Source: Paracyclopina nana
Taxonomy: Eukaryota > Arthropoda > Copepoda > Cyclopoida > Cyclopettidae
Assembly: GCA_019096065.1 (NCBI GenBank)
Contig: JAGUCH010000005.1
Span: 186,001 to 250,000 of the forward strand
Length of the DNA: 64,000 bases
Direction: 5' to 3'
A model generated the notes under the pieces. The model did no database searches. It was not told the DNA's origin and saw only the letters and a list, made by a program, of their open reading frames with translations. Positions 35,240-47,300 of this stretch are shown one piece after another (the stretch's first letter is position 1; each line of letters opens with the position of its first letter). The position numbers and the translations under genes are program-made.

Positions 35240-37121
35240 TGCTAGAAAAAGCTGAGTAGACTTCACAAAAGCTGAGGGGACATGACTGAAGATGAGAAGA
35301 CTCAACTGAAGCTGAGCAGACTCGACTGAAGCTGAGCAGACTCGACTGAAGCTGAGCAGACTCGACTGAAGCTGAGCAGACTCGACTGAAGCTGAGCAGA
35401 CTCAACTGAAGCTGATCATACTCAGCTGAAGCTGAGCAGACTCATCTGAAGATGAGCAAAGTGAAGTTGAGCAAACTAAAATGAAGCTGAGCAGACTCAA
35501 CTGAAGCTGAGCAGACTCAACTGAAGCTGAGCAGACTCAACTGAAGCTGAGCAGACTCAACTGAAGCTGAGCAGACTCAACTGAAGCTGAGCAGACTCAA
35601 CTGAAGATTAGTAGACTCAACTGAAGCTGAGCAGACTCAACTGAAGCTGAGCAGACTCAACTGAAGATTAGTAGACTCAGCTGAAGCTGAGCAGACTCAT
35701 CTGAAGTTGAGTAGACTCAGCTGAAGCTGATCAGACTCAGCTGAAGATTAGCAGACTAAAATGAAGCTAAACAGACTCAACTGAAGCTGAGCAGACTCAA
35801 CTGAAGTTGAGCAGACTCAGCTGAAGCTGATCAGACTCAGCTGAAGATTAGCAGACTAAAATGAAGCTAAACAGACATGACTGAAGCTGAGAAGACTTGG
35901 CTGAAGAACCTGATCAGGACTGGACATTCCACTTTCTAGATTCTAGACTCAACTGAAGCTGATCATACTCAGCTGAAGCTGAGCAGACTCATCTGAAGAT
36001 GAGCAAAGTGAAGTTGAGCAAACTAAAATGAAGCTGAGCAGACTCAACTGAAGCTGAGCAGACTCAACTGAAGCTGAGCAGACTCAACTGAAGCTGAGCA
36101 GACTCAACTGAAGCTGAGCAGACTCAACTGAAGCTGAGCAGACTCAACTGAAGATTAGTAGACTCAACTGAAGCTGAGCAGACTCAACTGAAGATTAGTA
36201 GACTCAGCTGAAGCTGAGCAGACTCATCTGAAGTTGAGTAGACTCAGCTGAAGCTGATCAGACTCAGCTGAAGATTAGCAGACTAAAATGAAGCTAAACA
36301 GACTCAACTGAAGCTGAGCAGACTCAACTGAAGTTGAGCAGACTCAGCTGAAGCTGATCAGACTCAGCTGAAGATTAGCAGACTAAAATGAAGCTAAACA
36401 GACTCAACTGAAGCTGAGCAGACTCAACTGAAGTTGAGCAGACTCAGCTGAAGCTGATCAGACTCAGCTGAAGATTAGCAGACTAAAATGAAGCTAAACA
36501 GACATGACTGAAGCTGAGAAGACTTGGCTGAAGAACCTGATCAGGACTGGACATTCCACTTTCTAGATTCTAGACTCAACTGAAGCTGATCATACTCAGC
36601 TGAAGCTGAGCAGACTCATCTGAAGATGAGCAAAGTGAAGTTGAGCAAACTAAAATGAAGCTGAGCAGACTCAACTGAAGCTGAGCAGACTCAACTGAAG
36701 CTGAGCAGACTCAACTGAAGCTGAGCAGACTCAACTGAAGCTGAGCAGACTCAACTGAAGCTGAGCAGACTCAACTGAAGCTGAGCAGACTCAACTGAAG
36801 ATTAGTAGACTCAACTGAAGCTGAGCAGACTCAACTGAAGATTAGTAGACTCAGCTGAAGCTGAGCAGACTCATCTGAAGTTGAGTAGACTCAGCTGAAG
36901 CTGATCAGACTCAGCTGAAGATTAGCAGACTAAAATGAAGCTAAACAGACTCAACTGAAGCTGAGCAGACTCAACTGAAGTTGAGCAGACTCAGCTGAAG
37001 CTGATCAGACTCAGCTGAAGATTAGCAGACTAAAATGAAGCTAAACAGACATGACTGAAGCTGAGAAGACTTGGCTGAAGAACCTGATCAGGACTGGACA
37101 TTCCACTTTCTAGATTCTAGA
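35240..37121. repeat. 20-bp satellite with higher-order repeat units
   Basis: The monomer is about GAAGCTGAGCAGACTCAACT, repeated some 90 times with variants (GATTAG, GTTGAG, AAAATG). A longer pattern recurs. A landmark beginning CTGATCATACTCAGCTGAAG occurs near 35413, 35958 and 36586. A closing landmark with AACCTGATCAGGACTGGACA followed by TTCCACTTTCTAGATTCTAG occurs near 35908, 36533 and 37080. Unit sizes are about 546, 628 and 546 bp. The frames open through it are repeat artefacts. Confidence 0.95.
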
Positions 37122-38335
37122 TTAAAGCAAAGAAAGTAAAATAAAACTGAAACTGAGCAGAATTAACTTCTTATAAACTGAGTAGACTCACCTCAAGTTG
37201 AAGCTTTTATGACTCAAGCAGTGTAAACTTATGTTGTTCTTCATCTGATTCTTTTTGAATACCTGAAAGCTTAAAATAGTTACCATTGTCATACTAAAAA
37301 ATGCTCACTGCTTGATGATATGACCAGGGCAGCTCATTTCTTTTATCAACTGCCTTTAGATTATTAGGATCAATATTAAATAGACCCTCTTAATAACATA
37401 ACATGTGAAAGCCTTTAACATAAGGTCGAGGTTGGTGAAAGCACAAAAAAGTTGCTAAGAACTTGAAAATTCAAAAATAGCATCAAAACTCTTGCCAACT
37501 TTTGCTCCTCTCTAATTTTGCAATGGTTGGGAAATCTTGGGTTCACCCAAAATTGCAAATTCCAATTTTATGCAATTTTGCACAGAGCCAAATTACATGA
37601 TGGCAAGAGTATGGAAAGGAGCCAAATATTGGTGAAATGCCATTGGCATGGAAAGAGAAAAGAACATTTTTTAAGAGTGACTGAAGTGAAATATTGCAGG
37701 TGAAACAAACTGGAAATTTTCCTTTCACTATTGTTTGCAAAAGCACAAAAGAAAGCTTGATTACTTTTGTCATCATTTACATTAATCTCGGAGTGCAGAA
37801 AAAAGAGCAGGAAAAAACTTCCCCCTTTTCTTCTTTGCACAGTGGGTTTGAAAAGCTTATCTTCTTTCAGCTATTGCTTCCCTTTTTTGCTCCTTAGCTT
37901 ATTTGTCACACAAGTGACAACAGATATTTTGAAGAAGCAATCAATTGTTGAAGTTTAACCTATGTCAACCCACTGTGGACTTTTTCTTTGTTTTCAAAAC
38001 GAGGCAAAGGGAATGATTTTTCTTCTTGCCCAAAGAAAAAATGTTAATGAAACTAGCAATCTCAATAGGCCTGAATTACAAAATCTAGCATCAATTTTTG
38101 CAGCTTTTATTTTGTGTCTCATTGATTTACAATTACTTAGTTTGTTTGAGCAAAGTACTTGGGAAAGTGGACAATAGAGGGCAGGCTTTCTAACTAAAAA
38201 GGCTTCCACTTCTCCATCTGTTGGAAAAAGAAAGCATTAAGAAGGCTTTCTAATTCTTCTGGTTTATTGGCCAAACTTTCTTCACTGACTACTCACCGGT
38301 TAGATCAATGCCCAAGTTTGAGAAATGCAGGCATC
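37122..38335. other. 5' flank of the dynein gene
   Basis: AT-rich sequence with no recognisable gene; the open frames are short and unlike any family I know. The dynein promoter is presumably here. No clear TATA box or CpG island is seen. Confidence 0.4.
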
Positions 38336-41300
38336 ATGGCTGCATTAGATCTAACAAATAAATTGGTAGTTTCTGAGCTTCAAAGGGCTCAAGAAATTGC
38401 TGCTGGTCCCTTGAGACCTGGGCAATTACCAAGTCAAAGGTTCTCTGATACTTTCAGATTTTCAGACTATCATGAGCCTTTAGATAGGTGGCCTTACATA
38501 AGTGATCCTTTGCTGGAAAAGATTAGAAAGCATGGTAAGCAACCCCCCTTACTCACTGACCAAGGCAGGACTAAGGGTGTGCCCAACCAGAGGCAATTCT
38601 ACCATGCCACACCCTCAGACAGAATTGGCAGTAACCTCACTCTCACTGCAAAGCATCTCAAAATAAAAGCCTTAAGAGAAGAAAGGATCAGAAGAGCCAG
38701 AATCAGGAAATTACAAAGGGAAGCAGAAGCCATGAATGTAGTTGAGACCAAAAGGGAAAAGCCCAGATCCACATACAAGCCTACTCCCTATCTCAAGTTC
38801 AACAAACTTGTCTCCAGACCCCCCATCAAACCAAGAACACCCATGCCAGGATTGTACAGGAAAAAGATAGACTTTGACAACCTCCAACTGCCAAAGGATC
38901 CACCAGTGGAGGATATTGGAAGTGAAACTGAGCTTAGTGAGGATGCAGCAGATGATGTCGACTCAGTGGTAATGTCAACCAAAGACAAGCGAAGAGCTTC
39001 AGGTCAGGAAATGGCTGATGTCAGGTTAAGAGCGAGGATTACTGGCCTCTCAGAGTCTAGTTTGAGGACTAGTGCAAGGTTGACCAGTAGAAAGTCATTC
39101 ATGGAGCAATTTCCATACAAGTCATGCCAAAGAGGAATGACTGAGAGCAAAAGGAGGCAAGAAGTGACCAAGAGGAAGGCTTTGGCTGATGTCTTGTATC
39201 ATCAAGACCCTAAGGCTGAGAGGAAACCAGACCCACTCCAACCAGAGCCAGAAAGCCTGAAGAGGAGGCCAGCTTTGGTGGCTGATGAAGAAATGAGGTA
39301 CACCATGTCAAGAGTGGCCACTGTGGCTTTATCTGGAGTTAAATTGAAGAAGAAGAGGCCAGAGTAAGTAGACATTTTTAAAAGTGGGTAACCTCAGTTT
39401 TACTGGGTTTTTTGTTGGTTTATAGTGATGGCCCTCCAACTGAGGAGAGATTTGGTCAAAGAAGGACTGCAATTTATCCTGATGAGACCACACTTGCTGA
39501 AATTAAGCATGTGGCTGCTAGTGTTGCAGCCAAGAGTGTTTTGGCATCAATCAAATTCTCTAAAACTATATCACCTGGAACAACTGGAAGGACCAAGAAG
39601 TACAAAAGGTACTGTGCAATTCATTTCGCTTACATTTCACCTATTCCAAGTGTGATCCATTAAAAAGGGCTAAACAACCAGTTTATGGAGAAGCAAGCCT
39701 GCCAAGCAGTCCAACTCATCAGCTTAAGTGGATAGCTGAGAACAAGCCCAATGCTGAAACAACTCCTGAGCTGCTAGAAAAGTATTGGAAATTCATCAAA
39801 TCTGACCAGAAAAATATGAACTTTTCTGGAGTGCCTAGGGCTCAGTTTGCTAGAATCAAGTCTAAATTGAAGCAAAAATGGCTGTCCAACATCATGCTCA
39901 AGAGAAAAGTTGCTCAAATCACTGATGAAATCTTGGAGGATTACAAGTAAGGCCACTACCATGTACTCTAAAGAATGTTGCTAAATTTGTTGCTTAGGAT
40001 GGCAGAAAAGAAGAGCATAATTGATTATGTTCTTTTGGATCCAGCTGAAAGACTAAGAGTGGACATTCTTGATATTCCAAACAAATTCAAGCCTAGCTTG
40101 ATAAGGGCTCCAGTGCCTTGGAGGAATAGCTACTTGGTGTCCAGGCAATTTTGCAGGCACAACTTATTCATTACCAACCAAATCATTATGAGGATAAGGA
40201 CAACTTGGGAGAAGAGGTACAGGAGTCTTCGCTTTGTCAATACCAGCCATTTAAGAAGCAAGAATGACAACCCTTTGACTCCTGATGAGATGCAAGAAAA
40301 AGTCATGGAACAATGCAAAGCTGCAAAGGATATCCTCCTTCATGTAAAAACCCAAATATTAATATAAAGTATTGCTTAACATCATAATTGATTCATTTCA
40401 GAGGTGGATTGAAGAGTTATGCGTTCTGTTTGTCACTCATTGTGACCATTGGAGGTCATTAGTTCCAACAAAAAGAAATGAGTCATTGGGACAAGTGAAA
40501 AGATTCTTCAATTGTGTCAGAGCCATAATGTCTATCAATGTTAGATCCATGACAATTGCTTCAATTGAAGACTTTGTGGCATACATGAAATCCTACAATA
40601 AGGGCAATGATTATGAGGGAGATTCCTACAGAGAGGGGGAATTCTTGTTAGCTCCCATGCTCAAAATAAAGTAAGATTTATCAATACATTTGATCAATAT
40701 GCCAGCATTTAATTTCAACTTTCTCCATAGGCTCCTGGTAAAGGATGGGGTGGTGGAATTTTCTCCACCTTTGGACCAAACCAAAGAGGCAATTTTACAA
40801 TGCTTGAGAGTTATTGTGGAGAGTACCCACAAATTTCCAAGGGTTGAAAAGGAGCTATTCCCTGAATTGAGTGACACAAAGCTCTACCTTCTCCCAGTTA
40901 GCTGGGAAGAAGACCATATTCAAGACCTTGTAAAGCAAGCTATGGATATCTTTGACAAAAACATCATTGGTCCAAAGAGATACATTTCTTTGTATGAAAA
41001 GTACTCAACTTTACTAAACGGTCAAGCAGAGAGGGACAAAGACAAGTTTCTTGAGACTCAAGCTCCATTAGCAGCCTTCAAGACCAAACTTGATGGATAT
41101 GCTTCTCTCAATGCTGAGATAAATGGCATAAGAAATTTTGCCCTCCTCAATATGTTCGAGTTAGATTGCACAGAGCTCAACAGAGAAATGTCCAACAGGT
41201 GTCTGAATTTAAGAGACAGCCTGATTAAATGGCAAGTGAACATGAACAAGACATGGAACAGGCAAATTTGCAACCAGTTCGATGAAATGGCCACCAAACT

Positions 41301-44300
41301 AGGAGAAATTCCAGACAAGACCAAAGATCTAGTGGAGCTTCAGCGATACTTAAAAACCTCGATGAATGAAACCATGCCAGTGTTGAACCAGAAAATCTCA
41401 GTAGCCACCCAGAGGGTCTTGTTCTTACTAGATTGTACACTCTTTCCAACTGAGGATATTCAACTGAACACTAGGGTCTTTCAATGGCCAAAGGATATGT
41501 CTTCAGTGTTTGAACTGGCCAAAACCAGGACTGGTCACAAAAGGGACCAAGTGGAAGAAGACTTGAGGGGGCAAATTGATCAGTTTGAAGAGAAGCTAAG
41601 AGCCACAAGCAAAGAGCTAGAGGTGTTCATGAAGAAAGATCCCCCAGTACTCACCATGGATGAAATGAGATCAAATGTCCAAGTCATTGACAAGTTAGAT
41701 GCTAGAGCCCAAGAAGCAGCAGATACATTAAGGGAAATCAACCAAGAAGAAGTGTACCTAGACTGGGATCCCTCCAATTACCCATTGCTCACAAAATTGA
41801 GACAATCCGTTGAGAGATTCAGTACCTTGTGGCATTTGGCCCTGGACTTCCACGAGAACTATGAGAAATGGTACTATGGACCTTTCAAGGGTCTGGAGAC
41901 TCAATCGATACAGAAGCATGTGGAGCACATGTATTCTACTGCTTGTACCTTAAGTAAGACCTTCCATGACACTCCCCAAGCAAGAAGGATCTCTGAGACA
42001 ATACGGTCAAAAATTGAGAAATTTCGAACTCACCTTCCAGTCTTGCATACTCTATGCAATCCTGGACTAAGGAAGAGACATTGGGACCAAATTGGTGAAG
42101 CTAATGGAGCTCCAGTCATACACAATGACAACACTAGCCTTCATGATATGATTGAGGCAGGTTTGAACCGTATAGTGGAGCAACTGGAGGAAATTGGCTC
42201 AGCTGCATCCAAGGAATTTGCTCTGGAGACAGCCATGGCCAAAATGAAGCAGGAATGGGCAACAATTTGCTTTGAGTGCAATCCTTACAGAGAGTCTGGA
42301 GTGTCCATACTAGCTGGCATAGAAGAAGTGCAGCAAATGCTGGATGATCACATCCTCAAGGCTCAAACCATGCATTCTTCAGCTTACATTAAGCCTTTTG
42401 AGGAGGAAATGAAGGATTGGGAGGAGAAGTTGATTTCCATGCAGGATATTCTAGATGCTTGGCTAAGATGTCAGGAGTCTTGGCTTTACTTAGAGCCAAT
42501 TTTCAACTCTGAAGACATCATGAAGCAAATGCCAGTCGAGGGAAGAAAGTTCAACAAGGTGGACAGAATTTGGAGAAATATCATGGCTAAAACAGTGGCA
42601 GATCCCAGGGTACTCCAAGCTACCAACCAGCCTAACATGCTTCAAAATTTGCAAGAGGCCAATGAGCTCCTGGATGAAATCATGAAAGGATTGAATGATT
42701 ATCTAGAAAAGAAGAGGCTCTTCTTCCCGAGATTCTTCTTTTTGTCCAATGATGAGCTCTTGGAAATTCTTTCTGAAACCAAAGATCCCTTAAGGTAAAT
42801 TTTAAAGAGAAAACAAAAGCCAATCTGAAAATAATTTAAAAACCATATTTCATAATCATTGCAGAGTCCAGCCACATATCAAGAAATGTTTTGAAGGAAT
42901 TGATCAATTGGCATTTCAAGAAGATAAATTTGGGAATCAGGATGTCATAGGCATGAAGTCGAGCCAAGGAGAGTTTGTGGAGTTCAGCAATATGATTTAT
43001 CCAGCTGATGCCAAAGGGATGGTTGAGAAATGGCTGCTTCAAGTCGAAAAGCTAATGGTCAAATCATTAAGAGATATCATATCCAGAACTGTACCAGACT
43101 ATTTCAAGCAAGAGTTTGGCAAATGGGTGGTCTCCTGGCCTGGTCAGGCAATTTTGTGTGCAAGGGCCGTTAATTGGACAGCCGAAACCACATCAGCCAT
43201 CAAAAGTGGAACTCTGAGTGAGTTCCAAGTTTCTCAGAAAGCAAGGCTAGAAGAAATTGTGGGAATGGTCAAGAATGGACTATCCCCAGACCGAAGGACA
43301 ACAGTGGTATCTTTGATAGTCATCGATGTACATGCTAGAGATGTTGTTGACAAGCTAGTTCAAAAAGGAGTCGCAACAGACCATGACTTTGAGTGGGTGA
43401 GCACCATGAGGTTTTATGCTGGCAAAATGACTGAAGATCCTAATGAGAACACTGTAAATGTCCAAATGATCACTACCTCAATTGAGTATGGATTTGAGTA
43501 CATTGGAAATGTGGGGAGACTTGTAGTCACTCCCTTGACTGAAAGATGCTTTAGAACTTTGATGGGAGCCATCAAAATGAACCTTGGTGGAGCTCCTGAA
43601 GGACCAGCAGGTTCTGGCAAAACTGAAACTTGCAAGGATTTAGCCAAAGCTATTGCCAAGCAGTGCATAGTTTTCAATTGCTGCGATGGAGTGGACTACC
43701 ATGCCATGGCCAAATTTCTGAAGGGTCTTGCTCAGTCTGGATCATGGGCCTGTTTTGATGAATTCAACCGGATTGAACTTGATGTATTATCTGTAGTGGC
43801 ACAACAAATAAGCTCAATTCACCAAGCTATTGCCTCCAAAACCACAACTTTCATGTTTGAGGGAGCAGAGCTGATACTGAATCCCAATTGCTCAATGTAA
43901 GTATTTCAAACACTCCAAATAATGTTCAGGTAATTTGAATCTTGTGTGCTTTCAGTTTTATTACAATGAATCCCGAGTCAAAACTGCACAAGTTGAGACA
44001 TCAGCTGCCAGACAATTTGAAATTGCTCTTCAGACCAGTGGCCATGATGCTACCAGACAAGTCGATGATTGCTGAAGTAGTCCTATACAGTATGGGCTTT
44101 TCCAAAGCTCGAATGCTGGCAAAGCGAATAGTTGAAACCTTTGACATGTGTGCTGAGCAGCTCTCAGTTCAGTACCACTATGACTATTCCATGAGGGCAG
44201 TCAAGTCAGTTTTATCAGCAGCATCCAAGCTCAAATTTGCTAACAATGAAAATGAGGATGAGGAGTCCATCATCCTGAAAGGACTCTTCAATGTTAACCT

Positions 44301-47300
44301 TCCCCAATTTGTTGGGGAAGATGTTTCCCTGTTTAAGGGTATTGTATCAGATGTCTTTCCCAAAAGTGCCCACCCCAAAATTGCAAGACCTGTTTTGGAG
44401 GAAGGTCTCAAGGAAAGCTGCCAGAAAATGGGTCTTGAGCCAACTGCTTGGTTCATCAACAAAATGTTGGAATTCTATGAAATGCTTCAAGTTCAGCATG
44501 GAATCATGATCATAGGTAAACCCATGAGTTGCAAGAGCAGCCTGTACAATGTTCTATCTGAAGGATTGAGCCTTTTGGCTGAGCAGAACAAGTTTGATAA
44601 GAACACTACCTATCACAAAACCTATTATAAAGTGGTCAACCCCAAGTCAATGACTTTGCATCAATTGTATGGGCTGTTTGACCCAATAACTCATGAGTGG
44701 ACAGATGGTGTTTTGGGTAGCACTTTTAGAGAAATGGCCATTTCAACAACAGAAGAGAGAAAGTGGATTGTCCTAGATGGTCCAGTGGATCCAGCTTGGA
44801 TCGAGAACATGAATACTGCTCTAGATGACAGCAAAAAGTTGTGTCTGATGAATGGAGAAATCATCCATATGTCCTCTTGGATGAACATTTTCTTTGAAAC
44901 TGACCTCTTGGACAAGGCCAGTCCAGCCACTGTAGGAAGATGTGGCATGATTTACATGGATGAAAAGTCTCTAGGATGGAGGCCCTTGAAGACTTCTTTC
45001 CTCAAGATTCTGCCAAGGGTGTCATTTCAGGAGGAGCAGGTGGAGTTTTTGGATGAGATGTTTGAGTGGCTAGTTCAGTCATGTCTGGACCAAATTCAGA
45101 CATGTGAGCTATTTGTACCATTCAATGAGCTACACTTGTTTGGAAGCATGCTCAAGCTTCTTAGGGCTTGTCTCAATGTCGACACTCTGATTGAGAACCA
45201 AAAGTCAGAGAACCCAGTGCAAGTGGACACAATTCAAATGGAGATGGTCTTTTTGTTCTCAATTCTCTGGGGATTGTGCTCCACCATCAGAGGATCTGGA
45301 AGGAAGCAATTTGATGTCCACTTTAGGAATCTTATCGATGGACTGATTAAAGGACATGCCAAGCCCCCAGGGTTCAAACTGGGCAGAACAAATATGATTC
45401 CTGAAGGTGCTCAAGTCTTTGACTTTGTGCTCGACAACATCAGACTGGGCACTTGGTCCAAGTGGATTGATCAAGTGAATCCCAACTCTTCTTTGTCAAG
45501 TGGAAGTACGGATGCTGATGAGGATGTGCTCATTGTTCCAACAGCTGAAACAGTGAAGCAATCATACTTCTTGAATATGGCATTGACTCATGGGTTCCCT
45601 TTGGGCATCAGTGGGCCAAGTGGAACAGGCAAATCATTTCTCACCAACAGTTTTGTCAGGAAACTGTCCAAAGAGAAGTTCATCACCAATGTCATCAACT
45701 TTTCTGCAAGGACAAGCACAAATTACACCCAAGATGTCATCATGTCTAAGCTAGACAGGAGAAGAAAAGGCGTTTTTGGTCCAGCCATGGGCAAGAAGTG
45801 TATTGTTTTTGTCGATGACCTCAACCTTCCCCAACAAGACAGTTTCGGATCAATCCCACCCGTAGAATTAGTTAGACAAGTAATCATTCATTATTTCATA
45901 ACCTCATATTACCTAAAGTGATTTAATTTAGTGGATTGACCATGCTCACTGGTATGACAGAAAGGACACTTCAAAAATGGAGCTTTTGGATGTTCATCTC
46001 ATTTGTGCTCTGAGCCCTCCAGGATGTGGGAGAAATGAAATCTCATCAAGGTTCTTGAGGCATCTTAACATTTTGGGCATTGATCCTTTTGATGATGAGA
46101 CTCTCAGGCGAATATTTACAACTGAAATTGATTGGCACTTCAAGGTACAAATGTTCTTTATAATTTTGCAAGCTTACCTGCTTCTTTGACTTGCATTGCT
46201 CACTCACTGAATTCACCATATTCCAGCCCTCAGCCAAACAAGCAGCTGCCACATTTGCAGGACAAATGACAAGTTCTAAAGATACACTAGTATGCTTACA
46301 TGTAGCTAAATGTTTGTTGTTAGTGTTGTCGTACTTACTATGTTCATGTTAGTGTGATTTTAACAAGTTGTGATTTCATCAATATTTTAGGCTATTAGTA
46401 CAATATTCAATCCTGTTTTAGGATGACTTTGATCAAGCAATCAGCATCATGGGACACTCACTGGTTGAGGCCACTCTTCAACTGTACAAAAATGTGCAAA
46501 AATCATTCCTGCCAACCCCGGTGAAGTGCCACTACATGTTCAATCTGAGGGATTTTGCCAAAGTGGTCCAAGGTGTTAAACTCATGCCTAGCTCTCACTT
46601 AAGAGATCCAAACAAGTTAATCAGGCTTTGGTGCCATGAAGTCTACAGAGTGTTTTATGACAGAATGGTGGATGAGGATGATAGGAAGACATTTTTTGGG
46701 CTTGTCAAGCAAAACTGCAACAGTCACTTTAAGGTAAGTGTATTTCAATGGTCTGGCTGAATCTTCAGTCAAAGCAAATTGGCATGATAGCCTTTACTAG
46801 ATATTTTTCTCTTGCATTGAGGTAGTTTTATCTTTAATATAACATTTCACTGATCCTTGTGATGACTTAATCAAGGTAGTGCTAAAGCAGGAATACTTGT
46901 TGATATCTAAGGCTGCATTGAGGATGTAAATAGCAGTTTTCATAGTTGTATGGCTGCATTGACAATTACTTAACTATCAACAAATTTGGCTCTTTTCATA
47001 TTGCAAGCAAGAGAAAGAAATTACAAGCCATGCTCTAGCAATAACAAATGTTTTTTGTCAAAGTGACATGTATATTGAAGACATCATATTCTTTGCGGTG
47101 AGCAGAAAAGCATATTTCTCCTTTTTTTGTCAAGGTGGATCTGAGCAAAATTCTGTTTCCCCATGTTCTGGCTGGATCTTCAGTGGTCACTGATGAGCAT
47201 TTGAGGACCATTTGCTTTGGTGACTACATGCATCCAGAGGCTGAAAAGAAGGTAGTAAAAGCCTAATAAGTGCTAAAAGCTTTAACTTATGTTTGGATAT

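Noticed and set aside
35223-35405. 60-codon minus-strand frame of repeating Ser/Leu peptide
   Set aside because: Translation of the 20-bp satellite; no gene signals.
37962-38177. 71-codon frame upstream of the dynein start as an extra N-terminal exon
   Set aside because: No resemblance to dynein tails and no clear donor joining it in phase to 38336; kept open only as a remote possibility.
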